NCBI GenBank assembly: GCA_002353635.1
Contig: DEKA01000050.1
Coordinates: 1 to 18,408, forward strand
Direction: 5' to 3'
Source of the DNA: Lachnospiraceae bacterium UBA2734
Lineage (GTDB): Bacteria; Bacillota; Clostridia; Lachnospirales; Lachnospiraceae
DNA: 18,408 nt
This document shows, piece by piece, positions 1 through 6,716 of the stretch; positions within the stretch are counted from its first letter, which is position 1; every line of letters begins with the position of its first letter. Under the pieces are notes generated by a model. The model was not told the origin of the DNA. It made no database searches and saw only the letters and a program-made list of their open reading frames with translations. The position numbers and the translations under genes are program-made.

Positions 1-37
1 CATGGATGCCTCCTTCCTCGCTACTACGCGCATATAA
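1..37 (-). repeat. Truncated copy of an interspersed element (37-bp unit)
   Basis: Positions 1-37 match 18316-18352 in the same orientation at 35 of 37 bases (differences at 24 and 33). The right-hand copy is one end of a longer structured element (18240-18352), so this is probably the same end of another copy whose remainder lies left of the window. Both copies are followed within a few bases by a terminator-like hairpin. The strand is given to match the orientation used for the longer copy. Confidence 0.7.
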
Positions 38-38
38 C

Positions 39-68
39 AAAAAGCCCATGCTGATGCATGGGCTTTTT
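39..68. terminator. Bidirectional intrinsic terminator
   Basis: A perfect 12-bp inverted repeat (39-50 and 57-68) surrounds a 6-nt loop. Its arms begin with five A and end with five T, so it has a U-tract in both directions. The last arm overlaps the stop codon of the minus-strand YgjP-like gene. It should end that gene and any plus-strand gene entering from the left. Confidence 0.85.
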
Positions 69-684
69 AGATATCCAGCGTAATTCCGTTCTCCCGAAGC
101 CATGTGAGCCATGTGCGGTAGTCCGGCATGAGCTGTGCGACAAGAATCCAGAACTGCGCCTGATGATTCATATAGACGGTGTGGCAGAGTTCGTGGACGA
201 CGACGTATTCCATGGCCTCTCTGGGAGCGAGATACAGCCGCCAGTTAAAAGAGAGGGTTCCTCTCGAGGAGCAGCTCCCCCAGCGCGTCTTCTGGTTCCG
301 GATGACCACCTTCCGGATCTGCATGTGTCTCTTTGGGAGAAGCGGTTCGTACTGTGCGATATAGCTGCGCAGGAGCGGCATCATCTCAGCACTGATCTGT
401 CTGATCTTTGCCTCCCGCTCCTTCTGGGTAAGTGCGGATATGGGGCGGCAGGCAGCCCGGATCCTCTGATCCGTCACATGGCGCAGGATCCAGTCGGATT
501 TGTCCCGGACAAGGCGCTCGGCAAAGCCGTCGGAAGCACTGTAGGGGAGACGAAGAACGACCTCCGCGGCGGCATTGATGCTGACGGCACAGGTTCTGCG
601 TCTGCTGCGGACGATGGTATACCGGATATCCGCAGGATTGCCATCACGGTCCGTGACAGATGCAGTATAAATTGTCTGATTCAT
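67..684 (-). CDS. YgjP-like (DUF45) zinc metallopeptidase
   Basis: This is a predicted cytosolic metalloprotease of the YgjP/DUF45 (WLM/SprT-related) group; the physiological substrate is unknown. From the chosen start the protein is 205 residues. It has the family core KTRWGSC...LSFNWRL before the zinc motif HELCH at residues 164-168 (HExxH), and a further His at 174 in NHQAQFW, a pattern typical of the family. The ATG at 684 is preferred because the longer frame, opening at a TTG at 732, would run through a good -10 element (TATACT at 726-721). An ATG at 714 is possible, but it would sit at about the transcription start. No strong Shine-Dalgarno is visible at either site. The gene is divergent from thiamine diphosphokinase, has no operon partner, and ends inside the terminator at 39-68. 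The family call is firm; the start is moderately sure. Confidence 0.88.
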   Translation of the reverse strand: MNQTIYTASVTDRDGNPADIRYTIVRSRRRTCAVSINAAAEVVLRLPYSASDGFAERLVRDKSDWILRHVTDQRIRAACRPISALTQKEREAKIRQISAEMMPLLRSYIAQYEPLLPKRHMQIRKVVIRNQKTRWGSCSSRGTLSFNWRLYLAPREAMEYVVVHELCHTVYMNHQAQFWILVAQLMPDYRTWLTWLRENGITLDI

Positions 685-720
685 GATAGATTTATCTGAT
701 TTATTCTTAAACATATCTGC

Positions 721-749
721 AGTATAGCACAAAGGAAGATAGTTTTAAA
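721..749 (-). promoter_or_regulatory. Probable promoter of the YgjP-like gene
   Basis: On the minus strand TATACT (726-721) is preceded by TG as an extended -10. It lies 17 bp from TTTAAA (749-744), which matches four of six positions of the sigma-A -35. Transcription would begin near 714, in the gap shared with the divergent thiN gene. Confidence 0.45.
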
Positions 750-773
750 ATGACGCCGCAAGGGGGGATAACG

Positions 774-1421
774 ATGGGAAAATGCATCATCATGTGTGCC
801 GGCGAGTTCAATCCGGTAGATCTTGACAGGGAAGAAGGAGATTTTGTGATTGCCGCAGACAATGGACTGACCTACCTGCAGAGGATGGGGATCGTTCCGG
901 ATCACATTATTGGTGACTACGATTCCCTTGTTCCGGAAGGACAGGCTGCTCTGCGTGAATTCGAGAAAGAGAGGCCTGAGGCAGTGACAAGGCTCCCGAA
1001 GGAAAAGGACGATACCGATACGATGGCAGCTGTGCGCCTTGGATTTGAGCGGGGCTATAAAAAGTTTTTTATCTATGCAGCCCTCGGCGGCAGACTCGAC
1101 CACACGATTGCCAATCTGCAGACCCTTTGCTTTATCAAGGAGCACGGCGGGCAGGGCTACATCATGGACGCCTCCTGCATGGCCTTCATCATCCGGAATG
1201 AGACGAGAGAATTCGCGGAGGGATTCCGCGGGACGTTCTCGTTATTCTCCATGGATGAAAAATGCACAGGGGTCACCATCAAAGGCATGGACTACGAGAC
1301 GGACGGCATCACACTGACCAATTCTTTCCCGATCGGTGAGTCGAACTTCATTCCGGGAGACCGGAAAGCCAGTGTGACAGTGGAGCACGGCACGGCGCTG
1401 GCGATTGTGACCTGGGCTTAA
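774..1421 (+). CDS. thiN: Thiamine diphosphokinase
   Basis: The enzyme transfers pyrophosphate from ATP to thiamine to make thiamine diphosphate, and acts in the cytosol. The 215-residue protein has the usual length and motifs: AADNGL near residue 27, the acidic GDYDS at 47-51, the DDTDT stretch at 79-83, and GGRLDHTIAN at 105-114. The ATG at 774 is chosen because a strong Shine-Dalgarno (AGGGGGG, 761-767) lies 6 nt upstream; the frame is open from 750 without a ribosome site. In many Bacillota this gene follows rsgA and rpe, but here it stands alone, divergent from the YgjP-like gene and convergent with the CDF transporter. No TPP riboswitch motif is visible in the short leader, so the gene appears to be salvage-type and not THI-box controlled. 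Confidence 0.95.
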   Translation: MGKCIIMCAGEFNPVDLDREEGDFVIAADNGLTYLQRMGIVPDHIIGDYDSLVPEGQAALREFEKERPEAVTRLPKEKDDTDTMAAVRLGFERGYKKFFIYAALGGRLDHTIANLQTLCFIKEHGGQGYIMDASCMAFIIRNETREFAEGFRGTFSLFSMDEKCTGVTIKGMDYETDGITLTNSFPIGESNFIPGDRKASVTVEHGTALAIVTWA

Positions 1422-1431
1422 AGCTCTTCTG

Positions 1432-1453
1432 GAAAATGCCCGATTGGGCTTTC
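1432..1453 (+). terminator. Short hairpin, probable thiN terminator
   Basis: GCCC (1438-1441) and GGGC (1446-1449) pair around a GATT loop. Flanking GAAA and TTTC can extend the stem past a small bulge, and a short U-run follows. It begins 11 nt after the thiN stop. Confidence 0.5.
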
Positions 1454-1493
1454 TCACGGATTGGAACACTGGGGTCCGCACATCGATGCCGAT

Positions 1494-1523
1494 TTGAAAA
1501 TAATGCATCGGCATTATTTTCAA
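1494..1523. terminator. Hairpin at the thiN/CDF convergence
   Basis: A perfect 13-bp inverted repeat (1494-1506 and 1511-1523) has a 4-nt loop and A/T-rich arms. The right arm covers the stop codon of the minus-strand CDF gene. A second pairing (ATGCCGAT with ATCGGCAT, within 1486-1515) competes with it. It probably acts as a terminator or RNA 3'-end for the convergent genes. Confidence 0.6.
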
Positions 1524-2689
1524 GCGTCCTTCTTGTAGTGGTCCACCTGCACAATGACGCGGTACTGTTCGCCGACCTTGTGGAACTCGCTCTTCAGAAA
1601 CTGCACGATCTCTCCATCGGTCATGCGCATGCCATAGGGTACGGCGATGTCGAAGAGGATCTTTACGTGCTCACGCTCGTGCACCACGCGGAAGTCGTGA
1701 TAGAGGATGTCAGGCGTAAGATAGTCCAGAAACTCAGAGAGCTTCTCCCGGAGTTTCTTCGTCTCAGGGTCGCCCACATCGATCGGATCCACATGGACGA
1801 CGGCTTCTATGCCGAATTCCCCGTTCATGCGAAGCTCAATAGTATCTGCGAGCTGGTGCGCATCCACGAGCGTCATATCGGAAGGAACCTCGATGTGCAC
1901 AGAGAGCATGCGCCTGCCGGGACCGTAGTCATGAATGATGAGGTCATGGATGCCAAGGACCTTGCCGTAGCTCATGACCGCATCGGAAATTTTCTTGACC
2001 AGCGCAGGATCCGGCTCCTCGCCCAGGAGCGGATTGATGGCCTCAAGAATCTGCGAGAATCCGGACCACACAATGAAAACAGCGACCGCCGCGCCGCCCC
2101 ATCCATCGAGGAGGATGCCTGTATACCTTGCAATGAGAGAGCAGGCAAGGACGACGCTCGTCGAGATGACGTCGCTGATGGAGTCCTTCGCTGTCGATTC
2201 GAGCGCCACGCTGCCAAGGTGCCGTGAGAAGGACATGTTGTAGAGGTACATGTAGAACTTGACGCCGATAGAGAGAAGGAGCGACGCAATCGTGACCGCC
2301 GTGATGACGGTGTGTTCCGGATGAATGATCTTGCTGATGGATTCCTTCGCCAGTTCCACGCCGACAACGCAGATGATGACCGAGACGATGAGGCCTGTCA
2401 GGTACTCCATGCGCCCGTGACCGAACGGATGCTCGGCATCCGGCTTTTCACCGGCCTTGTGAAAGCCGATGAGCGTAAGGATGGAGGAGCCGGCGTCCGA
2501 GAGGTTGTTGAACGCATCGGCAATGACGGCGATGGAAGCGGAGAGGAGTCCTGCTGTGAGCTTCACGGCAAAGAGAAGGAGATTCAGAAAAATGCCGACC
2601 GTCCCCGAGAGAACGCCGTAGGCAGCCCTCACCTTGGGATCGTTCACATCGTTCCAGTTCTTTATGAAATGTCTGACCAGCAGCTGCAT
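1520..2689 (-). CDS. CDF-family divalent metal exporter, Mn-type signature
   Basis: This is a cation diffusion facilitator, a membrane antiporter exporting a divalent metal in exchange for protons. The 389-residue protein has membrane segments from about residue 29 to 220, then a cytosolic metal-sensing/dimerisation domain (about 225-300) and an extra tail of about 85 residues. The metal site of TM2 reads N61-x3-D65 (in ADAFNNLSDAG) and that of TM5 D169-x3-D173. In this family HxxxD in TM2 is typical of zinc carriers, whereas NxxxD/DxxxD is typical of manganese exporters such as MntE. I therefore infer manganese, possibly iron, over zinc. HPFGHGRMEYL (87-97) is the conserved TM2-TM3 loop. The ATG at 2689 has a good Shine-Dalgarno (GGGGGTG, 5 nt away); a longer frame to 2791 lacks one. 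The gene is divergent from purF, and only a weak TTGACT (2745-2740) hints at a promoter. Substrate is not proven. Confidence 0.9.
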   Translation of the reverse strand: MQLLVRHFIKNWNDVNDPKVRAAYGVLSGTVGIFLNLLLFAVKLTAGLLSASIAVIADAFNNLSDAGSSILTLIGFHKAGEKPDAEHPFGHGRMEYLTGLIVSVIICVVGVELAKESISKIIHPEHTVITAVTIASLLLSIGVKFYMYLYNMSFSRHLGSVALESTAKDSISDVISTSVVLACSLIARYTGILLDGWGGAAVAVFIVWSGFSQILEAINPLLGEEPDPALVKKISDAVMSYGKVLGIHDLIIHDYGPGRRMLSVHIEVPSDMTLVDAHQLADTIELRMNGEFGIEAVVHVDPIDVGDPETKKLREKLSEFLDYLTPDILYHDFRVVHEREHVKILFDIAVPYGMRMTDGEIVQFLKSEFHKVGEQYRVIVQVDHYKKDA

Positions 2690-2738
2690 AGGATCACCCC
2701 CAGATTCTGCCCCCAAGTCTAAGTCGCAAAATCTTTGA

Positions 2739-2767
2739 TAGTCAAGAATAACAGTCCGTGCTATCAT
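2739..2767 (+). promoter_or_regulatory. Probable purF promoter
   Basis: TATCAT (2762-2767) is preceded by TGC as an extended -10. TAGTCA (2739-2744), matching four of six -35 positions, lies 17 bp upstream. Transcription would start near 2774, giving a leader of about 90 nt. Confidence 0.4.
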
Positions 2768-2806
2768 CTTTGTGTCATTGTTTGGTACCATCGGTTCTCA
2801 GGACGC

Positions 2807-2841
2807 GGTGCTGAACAGTCACCTTAATGATATTCAGCACC
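2807..2841 (+). promoter_or_regulatory. Hairpin in the purF leader
   Basis: A perfect 9-bp inverted repeat (GGTGCTGAA at 2807-2815, TTCAGCACC at 2833-2841) encloses a 17-nt loop. It ends about 10 nt before the purF ribosome binding site (GGAG, 2852-2855). It has no U-tract and does not match the purine riboswitch core. A role as an operator dyad or an RNA stabiliser is possible; none is shown. Confidence 0.4.
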
Positions 2842-2863
2842 TGTTTGCAAAGGAGCAGTATAC

Positions 2864-4354
2864 ATGCAGAAAATCGGAGAGGAATGCGGCGTTTTCGGCA
2901 TCTGGTCACCGGTGCGCCAGAATCTTGCCTACACAGCGTATTATGCGCTGTTCGCCTTGCAGCATAGGGGACAGGAGGCTGCGGGCATCGCAGTGAACGA
3001 TGACGGGGTCTTTCATTATCACAGAGATCTGGGCCTTGTGCACGAGGTCTTCAATAAGGCAGAGCTGGATAAGCTCGGTGAAGGCAGGATCGCAGTCGGG
3101 CATGTGCGCTATTCGACGAGCGGCATCTCGAACCGCTCCAATGCGCAGCCCGTCGTCGTGCGCCATATCAAGGGCAGCATGGCCCTGTGCCACAATGGAA
3201 ATCTTGTCAATTCCTATGAACTGCGGACACAGCTTGAGAACGAGGGCTGCATCTTTCACTCTACGTCGGATACAGAAGTCATTTCCTATCTGATCACAAG
3301 GGCGAGACTCCACACGAACAGCATCGAGAAGGCTGTAGATGAGACGATCAATAAGATCCACGGCGCCTTTTCCCTCGTCATCATGTCTCCCTCCAAGCTC
3401 ATCGCCGTGCGCGATCCGCACGGCTTCCGTCCTCTTTGCTACGGCAAATGTCCCGACGGATCGATTGTTTTCACGTCTGAGAGCTGTGCGCTTGATGCGG
3501 TGGGCGCTAAGATGGTGCGCGACCTTGAGCCTGGTGAGATCATGATCGCCGACCAGAACGGCGTTCGCTCCATCAAGGACCACTGCGGAACGGCGAAGCC
3601 GTCGCTGTGCGTCTTTGAGTATATTTATTTTGCAAGGCCTGATTCCGTGATCGACGGCGCCTCCGTTCATGAGGCAAGGCTTCGCGCCGGCGCCTATCTT
3701 GCCCTCGAGCATCCCGTACAGGCGGATGTCGTAATAGGAGTGCCCGATTCCGGCCTCGATGCGGCGCTTGGCTATTCCAAGCAGTCCGGCATCCCCTACG
3801 GAATCGGTCTTCTGAAGAACAAATATATTGGAAGAACTTTCATTTCCCCAGGTCAGGCAGCCAGGGAAGACCTTGTGAAAATAAAGCTCAACCCCATCGC
3901 CGAGACTATCCGCGGCAAGAGAGTCGTCCTGATCGATGACTCCATTGTGCGCGGCACGACATCGCAGAGAATTGTCAATCTCGTGCGCGAGGCAGGTGCG
4001 AAAGAGGTGCATTTCCGCGTGTCCGCGCCGCCCTTCCTGAACCCGTGCTACTACGGCACGGACATTGACTCCAGAGAGAACCTGATTGCCTGTCATCACA
4101 CGATCCCGGAAATCGCGAAGATGATCGGTGCGGATTCTCTGGGCTACCTCTCTGTCGAGAGTGCAAGAAAGATTGCGAAGGGTGTTGTCGAGGACGCTGA
4201 GCCTGAGTTCAAGGGGTACTGCGCGGCATGTTTTGACGGCCGCTATCCGACAGAGGTGCCGGACAACGGGAAAGACCGGTTCGAGCAGAAGATCCCCGAG
4301 GAGTGGATGAATAAGCACACAAAGGATGAGGGAGATACAAAGAAAAAGTCGTAA
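2864..4354 (+). CDS. purF: Amidophosphoribosyltransferase
   Basis: This catalyses the first committed step of purine synthesis, making 5-phosphoribosylamine from PRPP and glutamine. The 496-residue protein begins with a 7-residue propeptide ahead of Cys8 (EECGVFG), which becomes the N-terminal nucleophile of the Ntn glutaminase domain. The phosphoribosyltransferase half carries the PRPP loop VVLIDDSIVRGTTS. Cysteines in SLCVFEYIYFARPDS, in ACHHTIPEI and in the GYCAACFDGRYP tail fit the 4Fe-4S ligands of the Bacillus-type enzyme. The ATG has GGAG 8 nt upstream. It is not clustered with other pur genes here: it lies alone between the divergent CDF gene and the transport operon. It appears complete. 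Confidence 0.97.
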   Translation: MQKIGEECGVFGIWSPVRQNLAYTAYYALFALQHRGQEAAGIAVNDDGVFHYHRDLGLVHEVFNKAELDKLGEGRIAVGHVRYSTSGISNRSNAQPVVVRHIKGSMALCHNGNLVNSYELRTQLENEGCIFHSTSDTEVISYLITRARLHTNSIEKAVDETINKIHGAFSLVIMSPSKLIAVRDPHGFRPLCYGKCPDGSIVFTSESCALDAVGAKMVRDLEPGEIMIADQNGVRSIKDHCGTAKPSLCVFEYIYFARPDSVIDGASVHEARLRAGAYLALEHPVQADVVIGVPDSGLDAALGYSKQSGIPYGIGLLKNKYIGRTFISPGQAAREDLVKIKLNPIAETIRGKRVVLIDDSIVRGTTSQRIVNLVREAGAKEVHFRVSAPPFLNPCYYGTDIDSRENLIACHHTIPEIAKMIGADSLGYLSVESARKIAKGVVEDAEPEFKGYCAACFDGRYPTEVPDNGKDRFEQKIPEEWMNKHTKDEGDTKKKS

Positions 4355-4422
4355 TTGTCAGCCCTGTCTCTGGAATTCTCGGTTTTATCTGATTGGAGCT
4401 GAATAAAAATATACCACAAGCG

Positions 4423-4453
4423 GCCCCGGACCTTGACACAGGCCCGGGGCTTT
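4423..4453 (+). terminator. Probable purF terminator, overlapping the next promoter
   Basis: Ten-base GC-rich arms (4423-4432 and 4441-4450) pair with one mismatch around the loop TTGACACA; only three T follow. It stands 68 nt after the purF stop. The loop contains the -35 of the downstream promoter and the right arm lies in its spacer. The short U-run makes it a moderate terminator at best. Confidence 0.55.
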
Positions 4454-4461
4454 ACTATGAT
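4433..4461 (+). promoter_or_regulatory. Strong sigma-A promoter of the transport operon
   Basis: TTGACA (4433-4438) is a perfect -35. It lies 17 bp from TATGAT (4456-4461), a five-of-six -10. The start site is predicted near 4468, at the left edge of the dyad at 4467-4487, with a leader of about 80 nt before the adaptor gene. It is the best promoter match in the window. Confidence 0.78.
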
Positions 4462-4466
4462 GTTTG

Positions 4467-4487
4467 TGTATTAGTATATCTAATACA
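4467..4487. promoter_or_regulatory. Candidate GntR (YtrA-type) operator
   Basis: The perfect dyad TGTATTAG-TATAT-CTAATACA has 8-bp arms and covers the first 20 or so transcribed bases of the transport operon. From memory, the B. subtilis YtrA operator is AGTGTA-13 bp-TACACT; this site has TGTA-13 bp-TACA, with the preceding G also kept. The operon encodes a YtrA-type GntR protein (8969-9328), so autoregulation is the simplest reading. The same TGTAT-N11-ATACA recurs at 16736-16756. Confidence 0.6.
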
Positions 4488-4547
4488 GATAATACGGAAT
4501 GTATGACAGGGCGCAGAGTTCAGGGCACATATCCGAGGGGAAACTAC

Positions 4548-6716
4548 ATGAAAAAGCTTGCACAGGGGGACAGAACTAAACTGACCGGCAGGAAAAAGAG
4601 AAGGAGACTTCTCTGGATTATTCCGGCCGCGGCGGCAGCGGCCGTCGTGGGGTTCTTTGCCTGGCGCCATTTTCATCCCCCGGTGACGGATGAAGAGACG
4701 GCGCCTGTCGCAGAAATGGTCCCGATTGAAAAGAGGGATATCGAGAACATCTATTCGGCCACAGGTACGGTCATCAGTGCTGACCAGAGCAGCGCGAACG
4801 CGGTCTCCACAGGTGATGATACGTCATATCCTGTGAAGGATGTCCTCGTAAAGGTCGGGGACAATGTCAAAAAGGGTGATGTTCTGTATACGCTGGATAT
4901 GACGGCGCTGCAGGACGACATCGCCCTGCAGGAACAGAAGATGGCACTGCAGCAGCAGAGCGATTCCATTGATCTACAGGCGGCGCAGAGGGCAGTGGCA
5001 AACGCGCAGGCCGCCTCCGCCCAGCAGTATGACGATGCGACAAGAGCCCTTGAGGAGGCCGCACAGGATACGAACGACTCTCTCCAGGATCAGGTGAAGG
5101 CGCAGCAGGATCTGCAAGAACTCCGGGACGAGGAGGCAAAGGCAAAGGCGGCGTATGACGCAGCACTGGCGGCATCACAGAACGAGACTTCCGACAAGAG
5201 CAGTCTGCAGGCAGCCGTAGATGAGGCGCAGGAAGAAGTGAACCGCCTCGACCATAAGATCAATGAGAAGCTCCTTGAGAATCAGAATTACAAGTCATAT
5301 GACGACTCCAACAGCAGTTCATCAGATTCCTCTTCGGACAGTTCCTCTCCCTCCAGTGAGAGGCAGCAGCCCGACGATGGAGATTCGGAATTGAACGACC
5401 TCTATAAGGACAGAGAGGATGCCAACTACAAGCTGACAAGGGCTCAGCAGGCACTCTCTTCCTATGAGAACCAGAACGCCAATGTTTCGGATGCCCTCAC
5501 TAAGGCACAGACCGACTATGAGAATGCAAAGAGCAAAAGGGAGAGCGCCGAAGAGGCATTAAAGACAGGCCAGAGCAATGTAAAGACGAATGTCCGCGCG
5601 CTCGAGGATGCAGGAAAGACGACGAACTCCACGAACAGAGATGTCTATGAGTCCGAGCAGCAGGCAAAGGATGCCGCCGCGAAGCAGACGATCAGCGGCA
5701 AATCCAGTATTGTGGATATGCAGGATCAGATCAAAAGGGCGAGACAAAAGCTCGAAAACGGCAGCGTCATTGCCCAGACAGACGGGACGGTCACGGCGGT
5801 CAACATCACACCGGGGCAGGTTTACTCCGGACAGAATGCGGTAGTGATCAATGATCTGCAGGAGATGAAGGTCACGGCAGATATCGACGAGGGCCACATC
5901 GCAGATATCCATGTAGGGACGCCGGTGCGCATTAAGACGGATTCCACGAAGGATGAGGTATTGGACGGAGAGGTGACCTTCGCTTCCCTTACGCCTGAAG
6001 GATATGGCGATGATACTTCCTCTGGAACCGGATCTACTTCTTCTGGAACAGCCTCTGCGGGAACAGCATCAGCATCCAGCGGATCTGCCGCCTCTTCGAA
6101 GACGTCTAAGGCGAAGTACCGCGTGGAGATCGCCCTGAAGAGCCGGAATGAGCGGCTTCGCCTCGGCATGACGGCGAAGATCGATTTCGTACTGGCGACG
6201 GCAAAAGGTGCGCTCGCCGTGCCGACGAGTGCCATCACAACGGACGATCAGGGGAACAGCTTCATCACGCTCATGCCGTCCTCTGCCGGTAATGCGTCAG
6301 AAGGCATGACGGAGGCTGGAACAATTGGAACGACGGAGACATACAGTGAAGACCAGTCTGAAGGAGTATCGGCAGGCGAAGGAAGCAACTCCGACAATCT
6401 GACAGACAGCGGAAGCAATGCACAGATGGAAACGGGCACAGCTCCTTCCGAAGGTACAGAAGGCACAGCAGCCGACGGAACGGCAGCCGGGGGAGATGCA
6501 CAGATGTCAGCCGGCAGTGCGGATTCCTACTCGGATGAGCAGTCCGTCAGTGCGGATGAGGCGGCACTGGCTGTGCAGACGCAGGTGACGACAGGCATTG
6601 CAGACAATTATTACACCCAGATCATTGCACCCGGCATCAAAGAGGGGGACTATGTGGAACTTCCTTCCGCGGACGCGGGCGGATCGGACAGCGGTATGCT
6701 CGAGGGCGTCTACTGA
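4548..6716 (+). CDS. HlyD/MacA-like membrane-fusion adaptor with low-complexity inserts
   Basis: This is an extracytoplasmic adaptor for the MacB-type transporter encoded next to it. The 722-residue protein is long for the family, which usually has 350-450 residues. It has a basic N-terminus, one membrane anchor (about 21-39), the first half of a lipoyl-like domain (KVGDNVKKGDVLYTLD), a long Gln/Ala-rich coiled-coil hairpin (about 130-405), the second lipoyl half (GSVIAQTDGTVTAVNITPGQ), then beta-barrel and membrane-proximal domains ending YTQIIAPGIKEGDYVELP. Three Ser/Thr/Gly/Asp-rich inserts interrupt it, near residues 255-271, 486-521 and 578-673. The ATG at 4548 has GAGGGG 7 nt upstream; an earlier in-frame ATG lies at the operator and has no ribosome site. 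The stop overlaps the next ATG (TGATG), implying translational coupling. In Gram-positives such adaptors work without an outer-membrane partner. Confidence 0.9.
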   Translation: MKKLAQGDRTKLTGRKKRRRLLWIIPAAAAAAVVGFFAWRHFHPPVTDEETAPVAEMVPIEKRDIENIYSATGTVISADQSSANAVSTGDDTSYPVKDVLVKVGDNVKKGDVLYTLDMTALQDDIALQEQKMALQQQSDSIDLQAAQRAVANAQAASAQQYDDATRALEEAAQDTNDSLQDQVKAQQDLQELRDEEAKAKAAYDAALAASQNETSDKSSLQAAVDEAQEEVNRLDHKINEKLLENQNYKSYDDSNSSSSDSSSDSSSPSSERQQPDDGDSELNDLYKDREDANYKLTRAQQALSSYENQNANVSDALTKAQTDYENAKSKRESAEEALKTGQSNVKTNVRALEDAGKTTNSTNRDVYESEQQAKDAAAKQTISGKSSIVDMQDQIKRARQKLENGSVIAQTDGTVTAVNITPGQVYSGQNAVVINDLQEMKVTADIDEGHIADIHVGTPVRIKTDSTKDEVLDGEVTFASLTPEGYGDDTSSGTGSTSSGTASAGTASASSGSAASSKTSKAKYRVEIALKSRNERLRLGMTAKIDFVLATAKGALAVPTSAITTDDQGNSFITLMPSSAGNASEGMTEAGTIGTTETYSEDQSEGVSAGEGSNSDNLTDSGSNAQMETGTAPSEGTEGTAADGTAAGGDAQMSAGSADSYSDEQSVSADEAALAVQTQVTTGIADNYYTQIIAPGIKEGDYVELPSADAGGSDSGMLEGVY

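Noticed and set aside
685..773. TPP riboswitch upstream of thiN
   Set aside because: The gap to the ribosome site is too short and contains the divergent promoter; no THI-box core was found.
1436..2227. Plus-strand open frame of 263 codons across the CDF gene
   Set aside because: It lies opposite a clear CDF transporter and shows no domain of its own.
2774..2863. Purine riboswitch or PurR box in the purF leader
   Set aside because: The conserved guanine/adenine aptamer core and a PurR-box-like motif are not visible; only the simple 9-bp dyad is present.
2906..4318. Long open frame antisense to purF (470 codons)
   Set aside because: It is a mirror of the well-supported purF gene, has no ribosome site or recognisable domain, and arises from the codon bias of the sense gene.
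5300..5380. Ser/Asp codon-rich stretch in the adaptor gene as a tandem DNA repeat or CRISPR-like array
   Set aside because: The codons vary, there are no constant units or spacers, and the reading frame is kept; it is a low-complexity protein segment.
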